DNA of 64,000 nt. It comes from Malurus cyaneus samueli. Lineage: Eukaryota > Chordata > Aves > Passeriformes > Maluridae. The position numbers and the translations under genes were made by a program. Shown piece by piece: positions 35,601-47,100 of the stretch. The stretch is taken from positions 48,431,201 to 48,495,200 of the forward strand of contig CM019216.1 of assembly GCA_009741485.1 (NCBI GenBank), given 5' to 3'. Every line of letters starts with the position of its first letter. Position 1 is the first letter of the stretch. The notes under the pieces are model-generated. The model had not been told where the DNA came from. It saw only the letters and a list, made by a program, of their open reading frames with translations, and made no database searches.

Positions 35601-35888
35601 GTAAAGAAAGACATGAGTCATGGATTAAAAATGGCACCTCTAAAGTATTTCTTCAGTACTTATGATTTGAGGACCTGTACCCTGAATAAAGCCATTAATA
35701 TGCAGAAAAAATGCTTGTGCCTCAACACTTGTATGGCACGGTCTCTCAAAATCATCCCCTTGTCCTCTCCTTTAGTCCTGTCCTTTGTGTACAACATGTA
35801 CTTTTTTGTATAGAAGTAAAAGCAAAGCCATGCTGGATTGTCTTTCCTATTCCACCCCCCTCTCCACTTTTCTTGTTTTCCATTACAG
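29601..35888. other. Long non-coding stretch
   Basis: It contains low-complexity tracts at 33092-33120 (A-rich) and 34941-35038 (purine-rich). Splice-like pairs without an open frame are at 30647-30711, 31710-31740 and 33334-33496 (good acceptors with GTAAGT, GTAATA and GTAAGT donors); these could be exons of a non-coding RNA. An open frame ending at 34592 follows a good acceptor at 34406 but is open upstream as well. Confidence 0.45.
30647..30711 (+). ncRNA. Candidate non-coding exon (splice signals only)
   Basis: A TTATTGTTCTTTCAG acceptor and a perfect GTAAGT donor bound 65 nt. All three frames contain stops, so if spliced it would be a non-coding or UTR exon. No other evidence. Confidence 0.15.
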
Positions 35889-35981
35889 GTTAAACCACTG
35901 AAGAAGAAAGTTTCATATCTCTTGGTTCAGAGCTCTAAGCTTAAAGAGAGTGAAGCAGAAGGGAGCGGGAAGCCCCAGTGA
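35889..35981 (+). CDS. Candidate C-terminal coding exon, unassigned
   Basis: One of the best acceptors in the window (CCACTTTTCTTGTTTTCCATTACAG) opens a frame in phase 0 beginning VKPLKKKVSYLLVQSSK and ending GSGKPQ at TGA (30 codons plus stop). It is Lys- and Glu-rich and looks like a charged C-terminal tail. No polyadenylation signal follows closely. Length alone does not exclude chance. Confidence 0.25.
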   Translation, partial: VKPLKKKVSYLLVQSSKLKESEAEGSGKPQ

Positions 35982-38670
35982 GCAGAGATCGCCTTCTGCA
36001 GTCTGTGAGTTCGAAGAAAAAAGAGAAGCTGGAGCCCAAGCACACTATGGCGTGCTCTCCCTGTTTGCTCTATAATATCCCGAATTTACTGACAGCACAA
36101 AGCAGTACCGTATTGTTTATAATGTCATTTCTCAAGAATGCAATGTCCCACCCTCTCCCACTCTTTAAACTTGTTTGATGAACACAGTTTTCCAGTAAAG
36201 ACAACATGCTATTTGGCCAGAGTGGTGGAATAAGAAACATGATTCTTTTCATGTTGGACACTTGCATAATATTTCTCAACATCCAAAGCTGGGTTTATGC
36301 AGGATTACAGCAATCTTTTTATTATTTTTGAAAGATGACAGCATGCCGTGTGATAATGTTTAGGTTAGTCATCATGCAATTTATAATAGCCTATGTGGAG
36401 GGAAATATGAAATTTTAGTTAGTAAAATGAAATCTTTAATTAACTTCATCTGTCCAACAGTTGCTCTTTTCTTTTTAACTCAAGCAGTAAATATCTTCCA
36501 AAAGATTCACAGAGACTTGTCTTACAGCAACAGCTAAGAAAAGCGCTTATTAAGGCTCTGAGACTGCCATGTATGACACCGCCAGGTTTGTCACGCTGCG
36601 GATCTCCGATCTGCGTGAGAAAAACAGATTGCACACAACCCTCTGCAGCTACTCCAGGCCTGTGAAGGCTTGCATGCCCCACGCTGGAGAACAGCATTCC
36701 TCAGTGGAAGAGGAAAGGAGACAATCCTCACCCATCACCTTCACCTCCTCATGAAAGTATTTCTGCTACCTCCACCAGAGCAGGAGAGACATGGAGACAT
36801 CCTTCCAGGGAGAGAACAGGAAAAATCAGGGAAAACCCCATGTGAGACCTGGTGACATTAACTTTTCCAAAGAGTCTCCATCCAACCCTCTGGGTGCTAT
36901 CAATAATATTAATCACAGATGATCTTTTAAAGGCAGCGATATGAGGCATGGACGGGCTTTATTGCAGCACAGCCATAAATAATTAAACACAATGTAATAA
37001 ATGAACCTGTCAAAAACAGCTGGCATAAAATTAGAATGACTAATCTGATCTGACTGCCAAAACCAGCACACAAGAAAATCTCCATCTGTGAGCTGAAGGC
37101 CCAAGGTGCTCGTGGGGCTTGTTGTGCATGCCCATCTCAGCTACCCAGAGCAAAAATGATTCTCAGAGGTGCTCTGTGATGGCAGGTGGTGTCCCACAGG
37201 ACAGAGGAGAGTGAAGGACAGTACTTAATTGCTACTGCATGTCACCATATGCTGTATAGACAGCCTAGCACTGGATTTTTATTTTTTTCTTTTCTTAGTA
37301 GTATAAAATACTTCAGGGAAACCTGAGCCTCCAGTAAAAGCTTTTTCTTGCATGTATGCACAACAATTTTCACCTACATGAGCTATATTAATAAAATGAG
37401 TCTGGTTGTATGAAGATTTGCTAAGAACCAAGAAGTTAAAACTATACCCCTAATTCAGAGACTTGAGCATTTTTACAATGTGAGTGTTCTCCTCCTTTCA
37501 TTGTGATAAAAAAAAATAGTAAAAAGGAAATTAATCTGCAGCTGACCAAAACACACAAAAATGCTTTGTAATAAACTGGCATTTCTGGAAGATGACTATT
37601 GGCCACACAATGGTCATGTTATTGGAGCTTTTCCTTTAAGCTCAGACATTTAATCTAGGTATTATTAACACTCAAATAATTTGCCAATTTTTTTCCCTTA
37701 CTAAGCTTTCTTTTTAAAATGCTTGTTGGTGTGTATCCTTTGAAACTGTGTTTCAAGTGTGACTTTTAATGAAATTTCAATAACAATATCCATTTTAAAA
37801 GTCAAATACATCTTTGGGAAATGAAAAATGGCTCAGAACAGAAACCTTGCAATTTCAAATCAGCCTCAACACTTGCAGCCTATGCTTCACTGTCTTATTT
37901 ATAGCTGACTCTCCATTTCATTTGAGCTAAAAAATCAGACAGTAAGATATTTTTGCTGTATATGCACACATATACATATGTAAAAACATATACAAATACA
38001 CACACACAATTTGTCCAAGGCCAATCTGGATAAACAAAAATATAGAATGTCTGAAAATGGTGATCTCTGGTGGAATAACTGTGTAGCTACAATAGGCATC
38101 GGTGTCACCAGGAATTTGCTTTCTCTGTCTAATCGCAATTAGCATTCTAGCAGGGCCTAGAGATGTTTTAATTGTAATATATTAGATTGAGACAATGATT
38201 TCTGGATCATCTCTTCCTGCTTTAAGGGGAAACATTAAATTTTTTAGTATTTATTTATTTATTTGCAGTTGGATGATGTATTTTTGAGAGGATCCTCCAC
38301 CCCATAACAACGTCAGAGCTAAAGCCAGTGACAAGCATTTTAGTGTTTGAAATTTTTTTGTTGACACTCACACAACCTTGTCTGCATCTGTCTTTCACAT
38401 TAGGTCAAAAAAGAGAAAGGGGATAACATTCTTGCACATACTGATATAACATAAATATTTTGTTGTTACTCATGTAGATAAGGAAAAATATTCCTGTTTC
38501 TGCCTCCCTTTGTGCATCACATTTTGCCAACAGCTGCTTCATTTAGCTATTGTGAGGCACGGAACATAGAAAAAGTGCGTGTGCTCTGAGGGGAGCTTAT
38601 GCTTGAGTGACTTCGGAGTCAGAGCAAAAGACTGACGGATGACATGTGGGTGCAGCTAAGGAAGCTGTGA
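35982..38670. other. AT-rich non-coding stretch
   Basis: There are no recognised repeats. A 61-codon open frame at 36569 (+) opposed by an 83-codon one (-) is in slightly GC-richer sequence; no domain is seen. Confidence 0.45.
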
Positions 38671-38748
38671 AACTCTCTCTTGTCACCCATAGCATTTCAA
38701 GGATCTTGTCACCCAACTCTCTCTTGTCACCCAAAGCATTTCAAGGAT
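38671..38748 (+). repeat. 44-bp tandem duplication
   Basis: The segment starting AACTCTCTCTTGTCACCC is repeated after 44 bp with one mismatch over 34 bp. It lies just upstream of the CpG island. Confidence 0.92.
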
Positions 38749-38759
38749 TACTTGCCGTC

Positions 38760-39320
38760 TAATCTTGGCTGCAGGACCTGCAGCGCCTCCACCTTTGACT
38801 TCAGACAAGTCCTGGGACGGGTCCCAGCACCACAATTCCAGCTTTTCCCCCGATCCCTCAGGCGGTGGGTGCCCACGGGGCTGTGGTGGGTGCCCACGGG
38901 GCTGTGTGGATCCCGTCCCGGCGCTCACAATATAAATTGCTGACCGATAAATCTGCTGCTCTCTCACCGGAGCTGCGGGCTGGCACCCTCCTCCTCCTCC
39001 CTGCCCGCCTGACGCGCTCCTAATCAGTCTTCCTGCAGGAGCGGCAGCGCCGGGGCAGACGGCGGCGCATTTTTGTGCCGGGTACCTGCCTTGGTGGAGG
39101 CCTTTTCTTTGGAATTGCAGCCCACAGCCAGCTGGACGGAGCGGCAAAGGAGCTGTCGGCGCTCGGTGGGGAAGTCTGGGAGGAAGGCAGCCCCGTGCGG
39201 AGAATGGCAGGAAAGCCGCTCCGCTTCCCGGTGGCTCTGAGGGCCGGGAGGCAGCGCGGCGCCTGAAGCCTGCCTGCCCTCACGGCGCGGCCCGGGATTT
39301 CCGAGTCGCGGCCGCAGCTC
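38760..39320 (+). promoter_or_regulatory. CpG island with TATA-like box; probable promoter
   Basis: GC and CpG density rise abruptly here, with many CGs and a NotI-type GCGGCCGC near 39307, in otherwise CpG-poor DNA. In vertebrates this marks an unmethylated promoter or first exon. ACAATATAAATTGC at about 38929 supplies a TATA-like element in the + direction, which would put a start near 38960, inside the island. No convincing first coding exon is found: the + frame 39075-39266 (63 codons, starting MPGTCLGGG) and the - frames are open as expected for GC-rich sequence. The gene it serves could lie either side of the window edge. Confidence 0.6.
38864..38905 (+). repeat. 21-bp tandem repeat, two exact copies
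   Basis: Two identical copies of GGTGGGTGCCCACGGGGCTG plus T lie within the CpG island, upstream of the TATA-like box. Confidence 0.95.
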
Positions 39321-42300
39321 TTGCTAACAGCCAAATATTTCACTCTAGAGACACGCTACGCTTCCTGATATAGGATGCACTTGCGTGTCTCCTGCTGACC
39401 TTAGACACTAATAAAGGAGTCATAATACGACCTAGACAGGCCTTGAGAGCCCTCGGCGCACGGGTGACTGAAAGGGAGGTTCAGCGGGTGGGAGCACTTG
39501 TCTGCTCTTTGTTCGGCAGCTTTCGTGTCGTGTTCCTTCCCTTTTGATTATGAGGAGGAAGAGATTTTAAAACACATTTGTGTCGCCCTTTTGCCAACAG
39601 CAGAAATTAATCCAATGTGCTGGCAGGGGCAAAGCTACGTGTGCTGGGCTGGGGCTGTCTGGCATCTCCCGGCAGCTTTCACCCGAGGAAGGAACCCTCC
39701 TGGCTTCCTCTCCCCACAACTGGAGCCTACCAAGGAAAAGGGTGAATGCTGATCCTCCTACAGATCCCACTCCTGAACAGGCAAGAAGCTGTTGTGCCCG
39801 TGTATCACGGACACAAAGTTTACCCTTTGCACCTGTAAACTCAAGGAGAGGCATCCAGCTCCTACCCAATTCACAGGCTGAAGGAATCGTGAGGTTCTCA
39901 GTGTTGTTAGGTCAGAACTTCTGCTGCCCACAGACTGACCTGCACTCAGAAGATTGGAGGATTTAGCCCCTTTGGTGCAAGGAGATATAGAGGCTGTTAC
40001 ATGCTGCCTCCTGCCACATGTGGAGTTTTTGTACTGCCTTGGCCCCACAGCTAAGCAAAAGTAAGCAGAAAGAGGTTAATTTTGGATCATGCTGGCAATC
40101 CAGCTATCAACCATAAAATGTGCTCAGACTTGCTAAGTAATGAGTGAATGATGACTTTGTTACCAGAAAAATGGTACAGTGTCACAGTGTTACAGAGATC
40201 AAATGCAAGTGGAGGAGAAACAAGAGACCACCAGGATAACAGGCAGACTTTCTCATCAGCAGAAAAAAACTATTTTGCTCTTTTAATAGCTCTAAAAATA
40301 CTCTATTTGATCATGAACCTATGTTATTTAGATCTGCTTATTTGTATAAGGAAGGATAACAGTCTGTCTTCAACTCTATATTACATAAGAGCAGCTGACA
40401 TTTGCTATGATATCATAGACCAACAAAATTAAATAACTCAGAGAGAAAATATTGACTTTTTTTTTGTCTGAAATAAGGCCAGCAGACAGAAAAGAGATGA
40501 ATATAAAATAAGAAAAAATATTTGAGCAGTCATACCCTAACTAATTTTAGATACAAGTGGTGCATGTCCTAATTTAGGAAAGCGAAAGAAATAATCTTAA
40601 GCACTATTATCTTTAATATAAAAGCTTCAAGTTGCAGAAACCAATCTTTAGCTAAGGAACAATGCATTGAGACAATTCTCACAAGTAATGAAAAGCCAAG
40701 TGTGCCATGATCTCATCATCCTCCAACATTTTCACAGAATTCCCACTGATTTTGACGGGAACTATGCACACATTTTGGAGGGAGGCCTTCAGGAGGCAGA
40801 ACCTGTACACATGGCAATTCTTAATGCTCATTTTCACTACACAGCCCAGCAACTCAAAACACTTTAAGTCTGCTCTCAGCTAAGACACTAATCAAATAAC
40901 CTCACATCTGACATGCCCTTAGAATATCAGTCTGCCTTCAAGACTCTTTCCCAGGATCTGAATGACAAGGGCAATTAATCAGGGCTGGGTCCACTGCAGC
41001 CAACAATGTGACGTCAGTGCAAAGTCACACCAGAGCTCTTTTCCTGCTTCAACTTTGTTCTTAACATGGTGCTGTTGCTCACTTACACCTCATTTTTAAA
41101 AAATAAATACACATTTTTAAAGCTTCTGATGGTCTGTATTTCTCAACTTGGCTGAATTCAGTAAACTTTAACAAGAATTTCTATAAAATCCTATCCACTC
41201 ACATTCCACTGTTTATGAAGGGAGAAGAAGCAATTATGACTGCCTGAATATTTCTCTGCCACAGATACTTTTCTGACATTTCTTCCGTACATTCAGAACA
41301 GTGTCCTGCATAAGTCTTTCAGGGTCTGATATGCTCACCTGTTTTTTTTAATTCACCATCATATGCATGGGAAATGTTCTCCTGACTTTTTCCAAATTCT
41401 TCAGTTTTAATCCAAGGCATCTAAATAACAACTTTATCTCCCCTCAGAGAGATAGCCACTAGGCTTGGAGGGGATGAAATACTGTCTCCAGTGTGCTCTA
41501 GGTTTTAGGGTAGCAGAAGCTTAGAACGTCAATCTTTCCTTAATATTTATGGGAATTGATGCATTGCGCTACACCCTCGCTACTGAGTTTACACTTGTGT
41601 TCATCAATCATACCAGATCAAGAACTGATCCATTCAGTGTCTGGCTGTATGTAGCAGAATTAGATTTAAAAAACTTTGGAGACCTCGCCCCTTCTTAGAG
41701 AGTCCTGGATTTTTGCTTTATTTCTTATATTTCTTTTTCTTATAGCACCCTGTTAAGCAGTAGTTCTGTCTCCTGTTACCCCTTGCTGGTTCTATGCAAG
41801 CAGCTACATACTAGGGGGGTGCTAACAATCATCCCCCTGCAATGCTCCAGACCTCTCCACCTCTTTCCTTCTGTCTTTGTCTGCTGTTTCTGTTGAAGCA
41901 TTTCAGTTTGTTTAAAGACAACCCCATTGGAGCCTCAGCTGATCTCAATTTGTATATTACACAAGAAAGAAAAAAAAAAATAAAAACAGCCCGAAATACC
42001 ATTCGCTTTTTACCGCGTAAAATACACCATAAGTTCACCTCATGCCATGTGTGCATTTCTATTCTTCTCCCCATCAATTTTTCCATGGAAACTTGCGCCG
42101 GTGTCATACAGGACAGGAGCGCCAGGCACCTGGGCTTCCCCTGCGTGAGAGGAGGAGGACGCTGCTCAGAAGGTGAGGGTGACTGACACAAAAATGGCCT
42201 GAGGCACTTTGGCACATGTGTTTCTCGAGCTCCAGTTGTGAGCTGACATGTTTACATTTCAAACCACTCGCAGATTGCAGTGGGTGCAAACAGGCATCTT

Positions 42301-44172
42301 CAATTATTCGTGTGGCCTCTTCCCCATAAATAAAATATTAGGAAAGAAGGAAAACTGTCTGCTAGCCTGTTTACTGCCAGGATTTCTCCCATCTTGTGGC
42401 ACTCGAGCAGAGTAACTAGGGCAAACTCCTTGGCTGTTGAGGAAATAGACATTATGACAAATGGGCCCCGACAATGGTCAGATGAATGCACTCCCTCTGG
42501 GCCAGGAGGAAGGGCACCATGAGCAAGGGACAGCTCTGCAGTGAGGGGGAGCTCAGGGTCCTGGCTGACATGCATGCACACTTCAGCACGTCATCCCAGA
42601 ATTCCTGTCACCCCAAAACAGGGAGCTGTTGGCCACATCAGTCCTGCTTGCCCTGGAGGTGGCACCAGCCCTTTCAGCCTCCCCAGCTGCTGCCAGCACC
42701 TCCACCAGAACTTACAATAACGTTTAACCCAGGTGACATCTATGTCACGTCTAACTCCTGTGTACCTCAGCAAGACTCCAAGTCAGTGCCAAGGGAGCTT
42801 CTTTCTGGCTATAATGCATGTTCTTGTGTTCAGTTAGACATTTTCCCAACATGGTAACATGGCACAAACAAAACCACAGGCAGATATGACGTCCCATGTT
42901 AATCTCTCGTAGATACAGAAATAACATTGGTCTAGGTGTATTTCAAGCAGCATTTTTTTTGTAAAGAACCTACTTAAGTTATATCTAAACACCATTTTTC
43001 AAAGCAACCTTAGGGCCCTCCTCTCTCCAGCTCAGGCTCATAGCTTCTCCAAGCTGGCAATCAGATCACTTCATATGTGTCTTGGCTTCACAGTTCTCGA
43101 GCCATAGATATCACTCCTGTTTGGCTTATGGCAGTGGAGAGAGGAGCACACGGTCACAGACCCCATGCAGGGCACTACATGACTCCTATGTCACTGCCAG
43201 ACACACAGGAGAAAATAAGGGCTGCAATTCATGCTGGACACATTAGCAAAGAGCACAGGGACAGTTTTGCCAGTTCTCTTAACATTTTAGTCTTTTATAA
43301 CTAATGAAAAAGAAATTTATAAACAAATAAATTAACCAGAGCAGAGCAAAGACACGCATCTTGGAAGACCAGTCTCCAGCAACAATCTGTGAACAATGTG
43401 GTTCAACAATGCTTGGTTTTGTTTTCCACAATTTCCTAGGAGTTTTATTCATCCTGCCTTCAAGGATTGGTGCCCCTGCCTAATCAGATTTATAATAAGC
43501 CTAATATTTAGATTCTCAAGAACAATTTGAGATTTCCTTCCAGTGAACATTAGAAAATGATACTGTGATTAGCCATGATATCTCTCTGACTGGGACAATG
43601 TTAAACAAAACAAGCAGTTGGCACAAATGTTTGATTTGGGAAGAAAGAGAAGCAAGAGTAATGACAGCCAGTTTCCAGGTTTTTAATAGAGGAAATGTTT
43701 TTGATACAGAAGTCCCATCCCAGCTGTATTTAAGTTTGCATACTAAGTAACGCAAGTTGTTTTTCAAACAAGGAAAAGTTCAGAAAAACTGATTAAAATT
43801 ATTTCTTACGGCCTTCTATTCAACCTTTTCTTTATGCAGCCCCTCAAAAGCTAAAAGAGTTATGACCTGTAAGATAACCAAAGGGTCAGTCCTGCTCAAA
43901 AAGATATTAATCAGCTACAACAAGAGCAGATTTTTGCCCAACTTTGCCTTTGGACTGTAAGGACTTTGTTAGCATAAAAAGAGACATTATTTTTCAGAGG
44001 AATATGATGTCAGTAGAGTTCTTGAAGAATAAACAAAATCTTTTCCTTCATTGTGCATTACAATCTTAGAAAAATAATGAACTTTCTTTCTTCTCACATT
44101 TTTAACCATGAATGATGCACAAGGCAGAAAAAAATATTCTGAATAGATCATGAAATTTCAAGCTGAACCTAA
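39321..44172. other. Non-coding stretch downstream of the CpG island
   Basis: GC content declines after 39.9 kb. 41990-42190 contains CG dinucleotides in an AT-rich context (TTTACCGCGTAAAATAC) and a GTGAGG donor-like site at about 42173, and is open on both strands. It could be a conserved regulatory element or a small exon, but nothing decisive is visible. Confidence 0.4.
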
Positions 44173-44194
44173 AAAACTCTTTTAAAAGAGTTTT
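44173..44194. repeat. 22-bp perfect palindrome
   Basis: AAAACTCTTTT is followed immediately by its reverse complement with no spacer. Confidence 0.9.
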
Positions 44195-47100
44195 GTATTT
44201 AGCCACTGTGACACTGAAACAAGTGGCAGAACAGAACTATGCAAGTTTACATTTTTTGTTTTCCATGGTTCAGTCTAATCCCTTCCAAAACCAGAAGACT
44301 ATACAAGGCATTGACTAGAGAGCTGTTTCTTTTTCTTCAAATTTCAAAGTGTTTTTTTCCCTGGTCTGAAAATGTCTTAAAAGTAAACATCTGTCTTTCA
44401 TCTGCTGGATGGCAATTTAAGAACATCTACCATTAACCCCCCTGGTACCTCTGCAGATTCGAGGTCCCTCATAGCAAGAGAATCTTGGGGCTTTTGAGGG
44501 CTCTTGACTGCCGAGTTACCCAGTGCACCCAAATCTCATTCTCTGAAGAGGAGAATACAGCATCAAGGATCCCTTTCTGCAATACAGCTGGGGCATATGA
44601 AAAAAAGTCATAAAAGGGTCCTAAAACAAAACATCACTTACAGTGTGTGTCTGCTCCTACATATGTTCCCAATAGTGTCTTGAAGACAGACCTACTTTTT
44701 TAAAAAGAANAAAAAAAAAAGAGAAAGAGTAGCACCTATTACAGCTGAATAAAAAAAATGTGTTCTACAGTATTTTTATGTCTAAAACCAAAGTCTTTCT
44801 TGCCATTTTGCCTTCTCTCATCTTTAGGACCCAGGGCAATCTGCTGCTCTCTTCTGGAGCAACTTTATGAGTTCACCTCCTGTCAAAAACTTGAGCACGC
44901 TAAAGGTGCAGGTACTTGATGCTCTGGAACATGTCTAATCTGTTAAGTGTGAAGGAAATTCTTTGTCTCCTTTGTTTGATATGCCACCTAATATATTCCA
45001 GGGAATATAAAATCAGATTGAGCCTGAAATGCCTTGCCTCACCCAGTGACTCCTAAGTGGCATTTCCATGTTCTTGCGATAAGCACTGGATACCATTTCT
45101 TCACAGAACAAACTGAGCTTTATCCCATCCCAAACTGGCTTTCCCGGGACATGGAACAAAACTCGTGAAATTTAAACTATTGTCTGCCAAATGACTGCTT
45201 AGTCACTAGAGCAGCACCAGTCCTTTCTGGCGCTCCCCAGCCAGGACAGCAAGACCTCTTTGACCAGGGAGTGGGACAAAAAGTGACGGTGGCTGGGCTG
45301 GGGGAAACCCAGGTACTGTGACTGCTAGAGCATCGCGTGTGGTGCCTCCAGCATTTAACACAAAGCACAAGTACTTGAGGGACTGATGCCTAAATATCTT
45401 TCAGCCTATTCTGTTTTGTTTTATGTGGATTACTGCGCCTTGCATTTTGCCATGGCATCAGAGCAGCGTGTTTCCAGCGGTACACAAGGCAGCCTAGCAC
45501 TAGACCTCTTTTTGAAAAATGGGATTTCAGTTCACAAGTCAACTGGGAACTTTAGAAAATGTTACTCCCAGTGGGATGAAACTCTTTGGGCTACCCCCCA
45601 GAGAAGCTGCTGGGATGCCTGGGACCTACCAGCATGGAAGCAGTTAATTTCTATGAAGACTCTGAGAAAGAAAAAAAAAAACAGCCTAAGAACAGCCCTG
45701 TGTTGGGAGGAGAGCTAGAAAACGAGGCTGTTGCTGTTGTTTTCATTGTGTGCACTCTAATCAGAGAGAGTAAGAACAATAATGCATGTAATGCTGATTT
45801 TGGACCGTTTCCATGCAGCTTTTCCCAGGCTAGGCAGCCTTGGGAACCACTGATAGTGTGGCACACCAGGGGCACAGCCTCAATCACCAAGCACAGGGCA
45901 GGGCAGCCTTTTCTGTGGATAAAATATGTGAGGGATGACAAGAATCTTCCCAGCATGGGAAGTGGCAATAACAAAAAAAAATATACAAGGGGCTGAAGCT
46001 GAGTGCAACATCCACTGCAGAGCGTGCCTGCAGGCAACACTCAGATTTGAAAGGTAGACTGCTATTTTTCATTTCCTCCCCCGTTTTGTGCTTGTTTGTT
46101 TGTTTGTTTGTTTGTTTTCCCTTCTTTCATTAGATGCCCCCCTCCCCCTCTCAGCACCACTTTGAAGCCAAGATGAAAGAATTGCTGTGGCTGCTGGCAC
46201 AGAGCACACACAGGGAGACTGACTGAAGTGTGCTTTAGTTTAAGATGGCATGGCTTTTTTTTTTTTTTTATTCTCTAAGTAGGGGAGGGACAGGGGGAGG
46301 GGAGAAGAGGAGAAGAAAGTTATTCAGCTAAAAACAATATATTACACTTCATTGAAAAGCATATTGTACAGCTTGGATTGAAACATGGTCCTAATTTTTC
46401 AAAGCTTTGCTCTTCAAGGACAGAGGGTTTTGGGTAGCTAAGATGTGGCATCCTCCCAGACAGCAACTGCCCATATTTTATTCATAAAACCTGCCACATC
46501 AGCGTATGATGAGAATTGACACAACAAGCTGTAGCTTCGTGACCTGTTTTGAATAAGTCGGTCAAATCAATGATGTTTGTCCCTTAGTAGCAGAAATTTA
46601 TGTAGCCACTGAAGGGTGGAAAAAAGTCACTTGCTACCATTTTTGTTTCTAAAACAAAGAGAGGCTTTTGAACAGTAACAATAAAAGGATCAACTTGTTT
46701 TCTTTTCTCTAGCAATTGATTTCTTCTGACATCCACTTAAGAAAAAAAAAAAAGAAAATGAAAAATCTGGCAGAAGAAGGGATAGAATTTACACACTACT
46801 TCCTTGACACTGGAAGATGTGATTATCTTTGAGTGGCTGAAATATTCGGTTATTTGGGGAAAATCCTGGTGTCAGTGACATCAGCAAGGGTTTGTCAATG
46901 ACTTCAGCATATCACCAAGTTCCAATCCCACCAAGTTCATCATGTGCTGTACAAGCCTGCAAGGACAAGGCCCTTCCACCAACTCAGACGTGTCTTGAGG
47001 ATGGGAAAGTTGTGCTAAAACTCTGTAAAATCCAGGGAAAAGGGAAGGTCACCATGAATGGTTGCAATATTTTCTCCTGCCTTCAGTTCCCAGCCCTTGT

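Noticed and set aside
38683..39147. 154-codon frame on the - strand in the CpG island
   Set aside because: Long open frames are expected in GC-rich sequence. Pro/Gly/Arg composition follows base composition, and the TATA-like box points the other way.
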